This document shows, piece after piece, positions 8,229 through 18,247 of a stretch of DNA of 64,000 bases. The notes below the pieces were generated by a model. The model did not search any database. It was given only the letters and a program-made list of their open reading frames with translations, and had not been told where the DNA came from. The translations under genes and the position numbers were made by a program. The stretch lies in NCBI RefSeq assembly GCF_021531975.1, contig NZ_JAFBIY010000001.1, positions 372,001-436,000 of the forward strand. The letters are read 5' to 3'. Source of the stretch: Faecalicatena contorta. Lineage in GTDB: Bacteria > Bacillota > Clostridia > Lachnospirales > Lachnospiraceae. The first letter of the stretch is position 1. Each line of letters opens with the position of its first letter.

Positions 8229-9275
8229 CTACGCCAGTCCCATATATTGATAACGGGCAATGTTTCTGAGATATGTATTTTCCGGTATGAAATATTTTGG
8301 AAGCTTTACTCCGGCGACAACATTTGTAAATGCTGTAAGTGGTAAAGCGGAAAATATTCCGGTAAGGCACAGGCAGAAAAGAAGTAAAAGTACAGTTTCC
8401 TGTGCTGTTGTTACATTCTTTAGAAGATCTGTGCAGTCTTTTAAATAAGAATACGTTAATCCGTGGAACAGATAAATAGCCATCGTTCGCTGCCCAATGT
8501 AGGAGTAGAAGGTCTTGCCGTTCTCGATGAGAAGCATGACTGCAAAGGTCATTCCAAATCCAATGGCATAGCAGATCAGACGACATGCCATTCCTTCCAG
8601 TATTCCCTGGCCGAGAAAATGGTAGTTATATCTTCCGTAGAAGATTTTTGGCGAACAGTTTATGTACGGAATGACACAGGCAGTAATAATCGTAAAACCA
8701 ATCACTCCTGCTGCTGCCAGGGAGCGTGGCAGAGAATGCTGTATTTTGGTCAGCTGACTGCGCTCAAAATGTATTCCCGCCAGGAAGAATGGATAAAAGA
8801 CCAGGATCCTTGGAATACTCAGAAAGTTGTCGGACATGTCAGATGCGCCGATCAAAAGTCCTGCAACAATGGATAAAATCATATGGTGTGGCAGCTTTTC
8901 CACATAGGGTGTCGCAAAACGCCAGATAAAAAGTGCCAGAATATACCACAGAGAAAATTTGGGATGTAACAGATACAATCCCGTTTCCTTATGTGTAATA
9001 AAAGTATAGAACAGGTAGTAGATGATTTCATATGCGATATAAGGAATCGCCAGTTTTTGTACCAGAACATTCAGTGGCAGATGTCTTTTGGAAAAATAGC
9101 CGGAGATAAAGATAAACGCCGGCATGTGAAAAGATACAATCAGCCATTTTAATGTGTACAAAAACTGGTTATTTGTATAGTTGGGCTCAATGAAATGGCC
9201 AATCACGACAAGTGCAATAAGGAATGCCTTATAATTATCAAACAGGTAATCACGAGTTTTTTGATTTGTTGACAT
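8229..9275 (-). CDS. Acyltransferase 3 family membrane protein
   Basis: A 348-residue integral membrane acyltransferase related to fucose 4-O-acetylase / WecH-type proteins. It has about ten hydrophobic helices; the N-terminal DNYKAFLIALVVIGHFIEP carries the family's conserved His after helix 1, and FHMPAFIFISGYFSKR is the second signature. It probably O-acetylates a cell-surface glycan at the membrane. AGGAGAGGG lies before its ATG. It is converging with the DUF3841 gene and stands alone. Confidence 0.85.
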   Translation of the reverse strand: MSTNQKTRDYLFDNYKAFLIALVVIGHFIEPNYTNNQFLYTLKWLIVSFHMPAFIFISGYFSKRHLPLNVLVQKLAIPYIAYEIIYYLFYTFITHKETGLYLLHPKFSLWYILALFIWRFATPYVEKLPHHMILSIVAGLLIGASDMSDNFLSIPRILVFYPFFLAGIHFERSQLTKIQHSLPRSLAAAGVIGFTIITACVIPYINCSPKIFYGRYNYHFLGQGILEGMACRLICYAIGFGMTFAVMLLIENGKTFYSYIGQRTMAIYLFHGLTYSYLKDCTDLLKNVTTAQETVLLLLFCLCLTGIFSALPLTAFTNVVAGVKLPKYFIPENTYLRNIARYQYMGLA

Positions 9276-9408
9276 AAATACCCTCTCCTGAATAATTACA
9301 ATTTTTCAAACGTTTTATATTGTACTCTTAAAGGAGAGGGTGGGCAAGATGAAAAATGTAGAAAAAATTCAAAATTATTTAATAGTTTTGTAACATTTTG
9401 CCCTCTTA

Positions 9409-10494
9409 TTATTCGCCGGGGATAATAGTGTCCCCTAATCTGGTCATTTCGGCGTCTGCTTCTCCGGCACTGGACAGTGTCTGATAGTCTACCGAAATCG
9501 TTACAACGGTTTCTTCTCCGTATACAGGTGAAGCAGCATATTTCTCCAGAATCTCCACAAAGCCTTTGGATAATGCGTCTACGGAATAGTAAGTATTGTT
9601 CGCTAGTTCAGCCGTGGCATTCGCGAGGCTTCTGTTTGGAATTACCGTAACATCAACAGTATAATTGTACCCGCCAGATTCCTTTTTTGGAATACCGACG
9701 GTATATTTACATTGTCTGAAGATTTCTTTCAGTGCCGTCTCATATCTGTCAGCGTATGCGGCAGACAGTTCTGCCGGAGGAGTAAATACGTCTTCTTCAT
9801 ACCAGGCGTATACTTCATCTTCCGTCTGGTTGGTATGTCTGGCAAACTGAGCAACTTCCCCCTTGAATGTAGCATCCAGATAAGCAGTCAGATAATCCTG
9901 TTCATTGAGAATTTCACATACAGAGTCATAAGGCTGCATATATTTTAGAAATACCTGCATCAGGAAAGTATGCATATCTTCGTCTGCGATAGAAAATGCA
10001 TCTCCGTCTTTTTTGACAGTAAGTGTAATATAGGTTTCCTCACCATACACAGGCTTGTCTGCGATGGCCTTTTGTGCATTTTCAAGAAGTGTGCTTACCT
10101 CAGCTGTCAGATCGGAAGAAGTCATGTTATTTACATAGTCATTACATACATCCTCCGTTGTCGTGCCAATATCAAGCGGCGAAAAAGAAACGCGAACGGA
10201 GTAGGTGTTCTCTCCATTTTCTTTCGCAGAGCTTACTTCAAACTCGATAGACTTAAAGGCTTCCTTCAGAAAAGAAAGATAAGTCTCTTTCAGTTCCTCC
10301 GGGAAGGAGAGAGTATAAAGAGAATCACTCTCTTCAATACCCGCATCAAGGACAGAAGAAAGCAGGTCTACATTTCCTTCTTTTATATCCGTAATCTGGG
10401 ATCCTACATATTTTTCTGCAGTATTTTTACTGCCGCATCCGGCAAGAAGCGCAAAAACCAGCAGCGTCATTAAAATGAGTCGGATTTTTTTCAT
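9409..10494 (-). CDS. Putative lipoprotein
   Basis: A 361-residue exported lipoprotein. The signal peptide MKKIRLILMTLLVFALLAGCG has a clear lipobox (LLAGC). The mature part has two similar halves, each with a Thr/Val-Thr-Ile-rich strand ending in Y-G-E-E-T-x-x-T/V-x-x (PVYGEETYITLTV and PVYGEETVVTISV), suggesting an internal duplication. Start 10494 is chosen over 10536 and 10500 because GGAGGT lies six bases before it. The family was not recognised with certainty. Confidence 0.75.
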   Translation of the reverse strand: MKKIRLILMTLLVFALLAGCGSKNTAEKYVGSQITDIKEGNVDLLSSVLDAGIEESDSLYTLSFPEELKETYLSFLKEAFKSIEFEVSSAKENGENTYSVRVSFSPLDIGTTTEDVCNDYVNNMTSSDLTAEVSTLLENAQKAIADKPVYGEETYITLTVKKDGDAFSIADEDMHTFLMQVFLKYMQPYDSVCEILNEQDYLTAYLDATFKGEVAQFARHTNQTEDEVYAWYEEDVFTPPAELSAAYADRYETALKEIFRQCKYTVGIPKKESGGYNYTVDVTVIPNRSLANATAELANNTYYSVDALSKGFVEILEKYAASPVYGEETVVTISVDYQTLSSAGEADAEMTRLGDTIIPGE

Positions 10495-10620
10495 AAACAT
10501 ACCTCCATGTAAGGAATTTCTTGTGCTTAGAACCATTTTAGCATAAATACTACTGGAAAAACACGTGTATTTTATATATAATAAAATAGCATTAAACTAA
10601 CGAAAAAAGGAGATGTATTC

Positions 10621-11334
10621 ATGGAAATGTTAAATATTGAAAAAGAACTTCGTGAGAATTCTTATCCTGGCCGCGGCATTATTATCGGAAAGAGTGCTGA
10701 TGGTACAAAGGCGGTAACAGCATATTTTATTATGGGAAGAAGCGAGAACAGCCGTAATCGAGTTTTTGTAGAAGAAGGAGAGGGTATCCGTACACAGGCA
10801 TTTGACCCATCTAAGCTTACAGACCCAAGTCTTATTATTTATGCTCCGGTTCGTGTACTTGGCAACAAGACAATCGTAACGAACGGTGATCAGACGGATA
10901 CTATCTACGAAGGAATGGACAGACAGCTTACATTTGAACAGTCATTAAGAAGCAGAGAGTTCGAACCGGACGGACCGAATTATACACCAAGAATTTCCGG
11001 GATCATGCACATTGAAAATGGAACATATAATTATGCAATGTCTATTCTGAAGAGCAACAATGGATGCCCGGACAGCTGCAACCGCTATACATTTGCTTAT
11101 GAGAATCCGGCAGCGGGGGAAGGACATTTTATTCATACCTATAAATGTGACGGTAATCCGCTTCCGAGTTTTGAAGGAGAACCGAAGCTTATTGCAATTC
11201 CAGATGACATGAATGCATTTACAGATACATTATGGAACAGCCTGAACGAGGACAATAAGGTTTCTCTATTTGTGAGATATATTGATATCGCAACAGGAAA
11301 ATATGAGACAAAGATTGTAAATAAGAATCAGTAA
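10621..11334 (+). CDS. purO: IMP cyclohydrolase, PurO-type
   Basis: A 237-residue IMP cyclohydrolase of the archaeal PurO superfamily, which closes FAICAR to IMP in the last step of purine synthesis. The N-terminal YPGRGIIIGKS, the core GRSENSRNRVF and the NGDQTD segment are characteristic. It is unrelated to the cyclohydrolase half of bacterial PurH. The next gene, 11 bases downstream, supplies the preceding step. AAAAGGAGATG precedes the ATG. Confidence 0.88.
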   Translation: MEMLNIEKELRENSYPGRGIIIGKSADGTKAVTAYFIMGRSENSRNRVFVEEGEGIRTQAFDPSKLTDPSLIIYAPVRVLGNKTIVTNGDQTDTIYEGMDRQLTFEQSLRSREFEPDGPNYTPRISGIMHIENGTYNYAMSILKSNNGCPDSCNRYTFAYENPAAGEGHFIHTYKCDGNPLPSFEGEPKLIAIPDDMNAFTDTLWNSLNEDNKVSLFVRYIDIATGKYETKIVNKNQ

Positions 11335-11345
11335 GGAGACAAACG

Positions 11346-12524
11346 ATGAAAGAATTAGAATTAAAATATGGATGTAATCCAAATCAGAAACCATCCAGAA
11401 TCTATATGGCAAATGGCCAGGAACTGCCGATTCAGGTACTGTGCGGCAGACCGGGATATATCAACTTCCTTGATGCATTTAATGGATGGCAGCTTGTAAG
11501 TGAGCTGAAGAAAGCAACCGGACTTCCGGCTGCAACATCATTTAAGCATGTATCACCCGCAGGAGCAGCTGTAGGACTTCCGCTCAGTGAGACACTTGCA
11601 AAGATTTACTGGGTAGACGATCTTGGCGAACTGTCACCACTTGCATGCGCATACGCAAGAGCAAGAGGTGCAGACCGTATGTCATCTTTCGGAGATTTCA
11701 TCTCCTTATCAGATGTCTGCGATGCTGACACAGCAAGACTGATCAAAAGAGAAGTATCTGACGGTGTGATCGCACCAGGATATACAGAGGAAGCACTCGA
11801 GATCCTGAAGCAGAAAAAGAATGGTAATTACAACGTCATCCAGATCGATCCGGATTATGTACCGGAGCCACTGGAGCACAAAGACGTATTCGGTATTACA
11901 TTTGAGCAGGGAAGAAATGAATTAAAGATTGATGATGATTTCTTCGCAAACATCGTAACAGAAAATAAAGAACTGACAGAACAGGCAAAGATTGATCTTG
12001 CTATTTCCATGATTACCTTAAAATATACACAGTCCAATTCCGTCTGCTTTGTAAAAGACGGACAGGCAATCGGAATCGGTGCCGGACAGCAGTCCAGAAT
12101 CCACTGTACACGTCTCGCCGGACAAAAGGCAGATAACTGGTGGTTAAGACAGTCACCGCAGGTAATGAATCTTCCATTTGTAGACGGTATCCGTCGTGCA
12201 GACAGAGACAACGCTATAGATCTCTATATCGGAGATGAGTATATGGACGTACTCGCAGACGGAGCATGGGAGAAGATCTTCAAGGAGAAACCAGAAGTAT
12301 TCACAAGAGAAGCAAAAAGAGAATGGCTTGACAAGCTGACAGACGTAGCACTGGGCTCCGACGCATTCTTCCCATTCGGCGACAATATCGAGCGCGCACA
12401 TAAGAGTGGCGTGAAATACGTAGCACAGCCAGGTGGATCCGTAAGAGATGATAACGTAATCGAGACATGTAATAAATATGGAATGGTAATGTCCTTCACA
12501 GGATTAAGATTATTCCACCACTAA
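11346..12524 (+). CDS. purH: Stand-alone AICAR formyltransferase (PurH transformylase domain)
   Basis: A 392-residue protein matching only the AICAR transformylase part of PurH, converting AICAR and 10-formyl-THF to FAICAR. Visible motifs: LKYGCNPNQKP at the N-terminus, the substrate KHVSPAGAAVG with the catalytic Lys-His pair, and IGIGAGQQSRIHCTRLA. The IMP cyclohydrolase domain normally fused at the N-terminus is absent and is replaced by the neighbouring PurO. GAATCAGTAAGGAGAC supplies the ribosome site and couples the two genes. Confidence 0.92.
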   Translation: MKELELKYGCNPNQKPSRIYMANGQELPIQVLCGRPGYINFLDAFNGWQLVSELKKATGLPAATSFKHVSPAGAAVGLPLSETLAKIYWVDDLGELSPLACAYARARGADRMSSFGDFISLSDVCDADTARLIKREVSDGVIAPGYTEEALEILKQKKNGNYNVIQIDPDYVPEPLEHKDVFGITFEQGRNELKIDDDFFANIVTENKELTEQAKIDLAISMITLKYTQSNSVCFVKDGQAIGIGAGQQSRIHCTRLAGQKADNWWLRQSPQVMNLPFVDGIRRADRDNAIDLYIGDEYMDVLADGAWEKIFKEKPEVFTREAKREWLDKLTDVALGSDAFFPFGDNIERAHKSGVKYVAQPGGSVRDDNVIETCNKYGMVMSFTGLRLFHH

Positions 12525-12526
12525 TC

Positions 12527-12569
12527 AAATTGGGACGTAGACTTTTTCAAAAAGTCTACGTCCCAATTT
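12527..12569. repeat. Palindrome after the AICAR transformylase gene
   Basis: Perfect 21-bp inverted repeat with a single-base centre; arm AAATTGGGACGTAGACTTTTT minus its last bases matches the layout of the GGGGACGGGG repeats (TTGGG-AC-G, then T run). It starts three bases after a stop codon and can serve as a bidirectional terminator. Confidence 0.9.
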
Positions 12570-12601
12570 GCAAAATGTCCTGTACCCAAATGAAAATAAT
12601 A

Positions 12602-12630
12602 TTGTATATCTTGTAAAAACGCTATATAAT
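12602..12630 (+). promoter_or_regulatory. Predicted glmM promoter
   Basis: TTGTAT at 12602 and TATAAT at 12625 with a 17-base spacer, about 75 bases upstream of the glmM start. Confidence 0.6.
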
Positions 12631-12704
12631 ATATAAGGTGATTTAATCAATTGTGCAAAAAAAGTGGCTAATTGACCAAATAAATAATAAGGAGAGCTAA
12701 TTAT

Positions 12705-14054
12705 ATGGGTAAATATTTTGGAACGGATGGTTTCCGAGGCGAAGCCAATGAAGTATTGACTGTAGAGCATGCGTTTAAGGTTGGAAGATATCTTGGCTGG
12801 TACTACGGACAGGATCATAAAGCGAAAGTTGTAATCGGTAAGGATACAAGAAGAAGCAGTTATATGTTTGAATATGCCCTTGTAGCAGGTCTGACTGCTT
12901 CTGGTGCGAATGCATATCTTCTTCATGTTACGACAACACCGAGTGTGTCTTATGTGACAAGAACAGATGATTTTGACTGTGGAATCATGATTTCTGCAAG
13001 TCATAATCCATTTTATGATAATGGTATTAAGATCATCAATGGTAAAGGTCATAAGATGGAGGCTGAGGTTGAAGAAAAGATTGAGGCATACATCGATGGT
13101 GAGATTGGCGAACTGCCGCTTGCTAAGAAAGAAGATATCGGACGTACGGTTGACTATGCTGCAGGAAGAAACCGCTACATAGGTTATCTGATTTCCCTTG
13201 CTACTCGTTCCTTTGAGGACATGAGAGTCGGACTTGACTGTTCAAACGGAAGTGCATTTGCGATCGCGAAGAGTGTATATGATGCATTGGGTGCGAAAAC
13301 CTATGCGATCAACTGTGAACCGGATGGAACGAATATCAATACAAACTGCGGATCTACGCATATTGAAGTTCTGCAGCAGTATGTAAAGGAGAAGAAGCTG
13401 GATGTAGGATTTGCATTTGACGGTGATGCAGACCGCTGTATTGCTGTTGATGAGAATGGTAATGTGGTTGACGGTGACCTGATTCTTTATATTTGTGGTA
13501 AGTACTTAAAAGAAAACGGACGTCTGAATGGTGATACAATTGTAACAACAATTATGTCTAATCTTGGTTTGTACAAGGCATGTGACAAAGCAGGTCTTAA
13601 GTATGAGAAGACGGCTGTTGGTGACAAATATGTATATGAAAATATGGTAAAGAATAATTTCTCACTTGGTGGTGAGCAGTCCGGACATATTATTTTCAGC
13701 AAACATGCTACTACAGGAGATGGTATTCTGACCTCTCTTATGGTAATGGAAGTTATGCTGGAGAAGAAGCTGAGTCTTGCAAAGCTTGCTGAGCCGGTAA
13801 AAATCTATCCACAGCTTCTTCAGAATGTTCGTGTGGCAGATAAGAAGACCGCGCGTGAGAATCCGGAGGTTGTTAAGGCTGTAGCTGCTGTAACAGAAGC
13901 GCTGGGTGATGACGGACGTATTCTTGTCAGAGAAAGTGGTACAGAGCCGGTGATCCGTGTTATGGTTGAGGCTGCTACTGATGAGCTCTGTGCAAAATAT
14001 GTGGCACAGGTTGTTGATGTGATGAAGGCAGAAGGACTGGCAGTCACAAAATAA
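12705..14054 (+). CDS. glmM: Phosphoglucosamine mutase
   Basis: A 449-residue alpha-D-phosphohexomutase converting glucosamine 6-phosphate to glucosamine 1-phosphate for UDP-GlcNAc and peptidoglycan synthesis. Motifs: N-terminal GKYFGTDGFRGEAN, catalytic phosphoserine loop ISASHNPFYDNGIK (about residue 100), metal loop FDGDADRCI, sugar loop GGEQSGHI and phosphate-binding RESGTEPVIRVM. The length fits GlmM. The start follows AAGGAGAG. Confidence 0.92.
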   Translation: MGKYFGTDGFRGEANEVLTVEHAFKVGRYLGWYYGQDHKAKVVIGKDTRRSSYMFEYALVAGLTASGANAYLLHVTTTPSVSYVTRTDDFDCGIMISASHNPFYDNGIKIINGKGHKMEAEVEEKIEAYIDGEIGELPLAKKEDIGRTVDYAAGRNRYIGYLISLATRSFEDMRVGLDCSNGSAFAIAKSVYDALGAKTYAINCEPDGTNINTNCGSTHIEVLQQYVKEKKLDVGFAFDGDADRCIAVDENGNVVDGDLILYICGKYLKENGRLNGDTIVTTIMSNLGLYKACDKAGLKYEKTAVGDKYVYENMVKNNFSLGGEQSGHIIFSKHATTGDGILTSLMVMEVMLEKKLSLAKLAEPVKIYPQLLQNVRVADKKTARENPEVVKAVAAVTEALGDDGRILVRESGTEPVIRVMVEAATDELCAKYVAQVVDVMKAEGLAVTK

Positions 14055-14071
14055 AAAAGGAAGAACACATA

Positions 14072-14107
14072 AAAAGGGTTTCACTCTAAATCGAGTGGAA
14101 CCCTTTT
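14072..14107. terminator. Bidirectional terminator between glmM and yitT
   Basis: AAAAGGGTTTCACTC pairs with GAGTGGAACCCTTTT (15 bp, one G-U). The minus-strand yitT-like gene ends inside it, so it serves both converging genes. Confidence 0.85.
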
Positions 14108-14928
14108 CCTATTATCTCACTTGTATTGGATATCAGTAAAAATGCATCCGGAGCATTTTCATTAATAAAGTTTCGAAGCTTCACTGCCTCCATACGGTTT
14201 AAGACAGTAAGGATCAGATACTTATCCTCACCGGAAAAGGCGCCCTGGGCCAGAACAATCGTAGCACCCCGGTGCAGCTTATCTTTGATAAAATCACAGA
14301 TGGGCTGTGGATTTGAACATACAACGTTAAAATATTTTGACAGGTTCAGACTTTCGATAAATCCGTCGATCATGAAAGAACGGACGGCAAGACCGAGGAA
14401 GGAATAGAGACCTGTTTCAATATCAAAGACGAAGCAGCCGGCAAGTGTGATGACAAAATCGGTAACGAGCAACGCCTTGCCGATATCAAAGCTCGTATAT
14501 TTCTTCATGATCATAGCGATCACATCGGTACCGCCACTGGATGCACCAATGTTAAACAAAATCGCAGATCCGAGAGATGGGAGTGCGATCGCAAAGGCAA
14601 GTTCCAGCACCGGCTGATCTGTCAGAGGATGGCTCATCGGACAGAGACGTTCCAAGAGAGACAGAGTGACAGATAGAAGTATACTGGAATAAGCAGTCTG
14701 GGCAGCAAACTTCTTGCCGAGAACGAAGAGCCCGACGAGAAGAAGAAGCATATTCGCAATGAACGTAAAATCACTGGCGGAGATGACGCCGGATTTTGCG
14801 ACCAGAACGGAAAGACCCGTGATGCCTCCGAAGGTAAAGTTGTTGGCAAATTTGAAGAAATAAATACCAACAGCCATGATGAGTGTACTCCCGGTTAATA
14901 AAAAGAATTTTTTCAATTGTGATTTCAT
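14086..14928 (-). CDS. YitT family membrane protein
   Basis: A 280-residue protein with about five N-terminal membrane helices and a C-terminal soluble DUF2179 domain (ATIVLAQGAFSGEDKYLILTVLNRMEA). GGITGLSVLVAK and SSGGTDVIAMIMKKYT are family motifs. The biochemical role of YitT proteins is not established; some are proposed transporters. It converges with glmM. The start precedes a weak ribosome site, so a slightly different N-terminus is possible. Confidence 0.85.
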   Translation of the reverse strand: MKSQLKKFFLLTGSTLIMAVGIYFFKFANNFTFGGITGLSVLVAKSGVISASDFTFIANMLLLLVGLFVLGKKFAAQTAYSSILLSVTLSLLERLCPMSHPLTDQPVLELAFAIALPSLGSAILFNIGASSGGTDVIAMIMKKYTSFDIGKALLVTDFVITLAGCFVFDIETGLYSFLGLAVRSFMIDGFIESLNLSKYFNVVCSNPQPICDFIKDKLHRGATIVLAQGAFSGEDKYLILTVLNRMEAVKLRNFINENAPDAFLLISNTSEIIGKGFHSI

Positions 14929-15059
14929 AATACATTCCCCAACGTATAAATGTTAATTTCTTCCTCACAGATTGTAACGCTCACTCCTTTAAATGTCAAC
15001 GGATTAGTGGTATATTAAAAGCAGGAATTTACATAATGAATAGTAAGGAGACCGAAACA

Positions 15060-16175
15060 ATGAAGGTATTTCAGCAAAAGTCAAAAATACAGAAATATGC
15101 ACATGCAGAGGAATTTGTAAAGGAATATGAAATCGGCGAAAACGATTTTATTCTGGCGAGCAAAAGTATTTATCAAACGTACTTTGAGCCTCTTGGTCTT
15201 AAGGCGCATGTAGTGTATAAGAACAGTTATGGCACGGGTGAACCGACAGACACGATGATTGATGCGCTGCTTACGGATTTCCGTAAGACAGACTGTACAC
15301 GTATTGTAGCAATCGGCGGCGGTGCGGTGATTGATATGGCAAAAATACTTGTACTGGATGGGGACTACAGGACAGAGGATATTTTCCTTCGGAAAACACC
15401 ACTTAGAAAAGTGCGGACGCTGATCGCGGTCCCGACTACATGTGGTGCCGGATCGGAAGTGTCTAATGTATCCATTACAGAGCTTACAAACTTACATACC
15501 AAGCTTGGCCTTGCAGTAGATGAAATCTATGCAGATGATGCGATATTGATACCGGAGCTTTTGAGCGGACTTCCTTATGATTTCTTTGCTACAAGTGCGA
15601 TTGATGCATTTATTCATGCAATTGAATCCTATGTGTCTCCAAGAGCGACTCTATATACAGAAATGTTCAGTATGAAAGCCATGGAAATGATAATTGAAGG
15701 ATTCCGCCAGATTGCGGCATATGGAAAGGATTATCGATTCAATTTGCTGGATGAATTTCTGACAGCCAGCAATCTTGCGGGGGTCGCATTCGGAAATGCA
15801 GGTACCGGCGCGGTACATGCCATGTCCTATCCGTTAAGTGGGGTCTATCATGTGACACATGGCGAGGCAAATTATCAGTTCCTTACGGTTGTGTTTACTG
15901 CGTATCAGATGCTTGCCCCGGAAGGAAAGATACGAAAGCTTAATCGTTTCCTTGGTTCACTTCTGGATTGTGAGACAGACAGAGTCTATATTGAACTGGA
16001 AAAGCTTCTGGACAAAATCATTTCCAGAAAGCATCTGCGGGAATATGGCATGAAGGAAGAGGAAATAGAATTGTTTGCAAAGAGTGTGGAGGAATCCCAG
16101 CAAAGACTTCTGAATCAGAGTTATGTCAGGCTTTCCTGGCAGCAGATGGCAGAAATATACAGAAAGCTGTATTAA
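15060..16175 (+). CDS. 4hbD: 4-hydroxybutyrate dehydrogenase-like iron-dependent alcohol dehydrogenase
   Basis: A 371-residue group III alcohol dehydrogenase. NAD motif AIGGGAVIDMAKIL, PTTCGAGSEVSNVSI, and metal ligands in DAFIHAIESYVSP and HAMSYPLSGVYHVTHGEAN are present. The order and wording of motifs closely follow 4-hydroxybutyrate dehydrogenase of Clostridium kluyveri, which reduces succinic semialdehyde. No other 4-hydroxybutyrate pathway gene is in view, so the assignment rests on similarity recalled by eye. ATG 15060 is preferred over 15036 because AAGGAGA lies before it. Confidence 0.82.
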   Translation: MKVFQQKSKIQKYAHAEEFVKEYEIGENDFILASKSIYQTYFEPLGLKAHVVYKNSYGTGEPTDTMIDALLTDFRKTDCTRIVAIGGGAVIDMAKILVLDGDYRTEDIFLRKTPLRKVRTLIAVPTTCGAGSEVSNVSITELTNLHTKLGLAVDEIYADDAILIPELLSGLPYDFFATSAIDAFIHAIESYVSPRATLYTEMFSMKAMEMIIEGFRQIAAYGKDYRFNLLDEFLTASNLAGVAFGNAGTGAVHAMSYPLSGVYHVTHGEANYQFLTVVFTAYQMLAPEGKIRKLNRFLGSLLDCETDRVYIELEKLLDKIISRKHLREYGMKEEEIELFAKSVEESQQRLLNQSYVRLSWQQMAEIYRKLY

Positions 16176-16239
16176 GAAGAAACTGCATTATTACATTGTA
16201 ATCGGCGCATAATACGTCTCATAAGGAGGAAGTAGGATT

Positions 16240-17547
16240 ATGTATAAGTATTTACCGATTACAGATGTGTACGCAAGAGAAATATTAGATTCCCGCGGGA
16301 ATCCTACGATAGAGGTAGAAGTTCTGGCAGGTGATGAGTTCTGCGGTCGTGCAGGCGTACCGTCAGGAGCTTCCACCGGACAGTTTGAGGCAGTTGAGCT
16401 TAGAGATAAAGATGCAAGATACGGGGGACTCGGTGTAGAGCGAGCCGCAGATCATGTAAATGCAAGGATCGCACCGGCGATCATTGGCATGAATGTGTTT
16501 GATCAGGTGGCTGTGGATACAGTGCTTCGCCAGCTGGATGGGACAGAGAATAAGTCACATCTGGGAGCAAATGCGATGCTGGGCGTATCCATGGCTGTGG
16601 CAAGGTCTGCTTCCGTGGCTCTGGGGATGCCCCTTTATTCTTATTTTGGCGGGACAAATGCAAAACAGATGCCGGTGCCGATGATGAACATTATGAATGG
16701 CGGGCGTCATGCAGACAATACAATTGATATCCAGGAGTTTATGATTATGCCTACAGGAGCCTGCTGCTTCCGCGAGGGACTTCGGATGTGTGCGGAAGTG
16801 TATCATACACTCAAGAAGCTTCTTCATGAGGCGGGATACCATACTTCCGTTGGCGATGAGGGAGGTTTTGCCCCGAATCTTGCCGGGGCAGAGGAAGTTC
16901 TGGAATTTATCATGAATGCGATCCGTGGGGCAGGATATGAGCCGGGAAAGGATGTCTGTCTTGCTATGGATGTGGCAGCATCTGAGTTATATAACCGGGA
17001 ATTTAAAAAATATGTATTTGAGGGAGAAGGTAAGGCACGGGGAGAGGACGGCAAAGTCATTCGCTCTTCGGAAGAACTGATTGATTATTATGAAGAACTC
17101 ATAGAAAAATTCCCGATCGTGTCAATTGAAGACCCGTTAGACGAAGAAGACTGGGACGGCTGGGAGCTCCTCACGACACGTCTTGGGCTGAACACGCAGC
17201 TTGTGGGGGATGATCTGTTTGTGACAAATACCAAGCGTCTGCGGATTGGAATTGAAAGAGAAGTAGGAAATGCAATCCTTATCAAGGTCAATCAGATCGG
17301 GACACTGACGGAGGCGTTTGATGCGATCGAGATGGCACAAAAAGCCGGATATCGGACAATTATTTCGCATCGTTCCGGAGAGACGGTGGATTCGATGATT
17401 GCAGACATTGCCGTTGCGGCAGGTGCAGGGCAGATTAAGGCCGGTGCGCCCTGCCGCTCTGAAAGAGTGGAGAAATACAACCAGCTCCTTCGGATTGAAG
17501 AGAGGCTGGGGGATATAGCGGAGTATAGAAATCCCTTTGAGGCATAG
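16240..17547 (+). CDS. eno: Enolase
   Basis: A 435-residue enolase converting 2-phosphoglycerate to phosphoenolpyruvate. It keeps the loops [15 protein letters not shown], catalytic [10 protein letters not shown], metal ligands in [21 protein letters not shown] and VGDDLFVTN, and the active Lys in [14 protein letters not shown]. The C-terminal signature reads [16 protein letters not shown] where GAPSRTDR is usual. It sits between two alcohol dehydrogenase genes rather than with glycolytic genes, so it may be a second copy; the rest of the genome is needed to tell. Confidence 0.93.
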   Translation: MYKYLPITDVYAREILDSRGNPTIEVEVLAGDEFCGRAGVPSGASTGQFEAVELRDKDARYGGLGVERAADHVNARIAPAIIGMNVFDQVAVDTVLRQLDGTENKSHLGANAMLGVSMAVARSASVALGMPLYSYFGGTNAKQMPVPMMNIMNGGRHADNTIDIQEFMIMPTGACCFREGLRMCAEVYHTLKKLLHEAGYHTSVGDEGGFAPNLAGAEEVLEFIMNAIRGAGYEPGKDVCLAMDVAASELYNREFKKYVFEGEGKARGEDGKVIRSSEELIDYYEELIEKFPIVSIEDPLDEEDWDGWELLTTRLGLNTQLVGDDLFVTNTKRLRIGIEREVGNAILIKVNQIGTLTEAFDAIEMAQKAGYRTIISHRSGETVDSMIADIAVAAGAGQIKAGAPCRSERVEKYNQLLRIEERLGDIAEYRNPFEA

Positions 17548-17564
17548 GAAAAAGGAGACAAAAG

Positions 17565-18134
17565 ATGACCGTAGTTGCAGGAAAGCAGGAACAAATGAAA
17601 TACAGACTCGCGGAAGCTATGAAAAAATGTATGAAAGATTCGTCTGTTGAGAAGATCACTGTACGGGAGATCGTGGAAACATGTGGAACGACACGACAGA
17701 CATTTTACCGGAATTTTCAGGATAAATATGATCTGATCAACTGGTATTTTGATAAGATCCTGCTGGAATCTTTTGAGCATATGGGTGAGGGGAAGACTGT
17801 TTATGAAGGTCTGGTTAAAAAGTTTGAATTTATTTCAGAAGAAAAACTTTTTTTCCGCGCTGCATTTAAATCGGATGAACAGAATTGCCTCAAAGAGCAT
17901 GACTTTCAGCTGATTATGGAGTTTTATACAAATAAAATAGAAGAAAAATCCGGGAAGAAGCTTTCGGAAGAACTTCGGTTTCTGTTAGAAATGTACTGCC
18001 AGGGTTCCATTTATATGACTGTACAGTGGGTGCTTGGCAGAAAGAAAGCAACGCCGCAGGAACTGGCAAAGATGCTGACGGAAGCAATGCCGTTGGAACT
18101 TGCAGTTGTTTTTCAACAGCTGAAGTTGATTTAA
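17565..18134 (+). CDS. TetR/AcrR family regulator (DhaS-like)
   Basis: A 189-residue regulator with an N-terminal TetR helix-turn-helix (KITVREIVETCGTTRQTFYRNFQDKYDL, split over residues 27-55) and a C-terminal helical domain like that of the dihydroxyacetone-kinase activator DhaS. It lies 17 bases after enolase and upstream of a FucO-like gene, which it probably controls; the ligand is unknown. Confidence 0.82.
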   Translation: MTVVAGKQEQMKYRLAEAMKKCMKDSSVEKITVREIVETCGTTRQTFYRNFQDKYDLINWYFDKILLESFEHMGEGKTVYEGLVKKFEFISEEKLFFRAAFKSDEQNCLKEHDFQLIMEFYTNKIEEKSGKKLSEELRFLLEMYCQGSIYMTVQWVLGRKKATPQELAKMLTEAMPLELAVVFQQLKLI

Positions 18135-18247
18135 AATAATTGAGAAATAAGTGACACATTTGCTGTTTTGTAACTTTCTAATACTGGAAAAGATTGTTAA
18201 AATATAGACATAAAATACAGAAAATCCAGAAAAGGAGAAGTGGAAAA

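Noticed and set aside
9281-9341. ACCCTCTCCT and AGGAGAGGGT could sequester the ribosome site of the acyltransferase gene
   Set aside because: The likely -10 of that gene lies between the two halves, so the upstream half would not be in the transcript.
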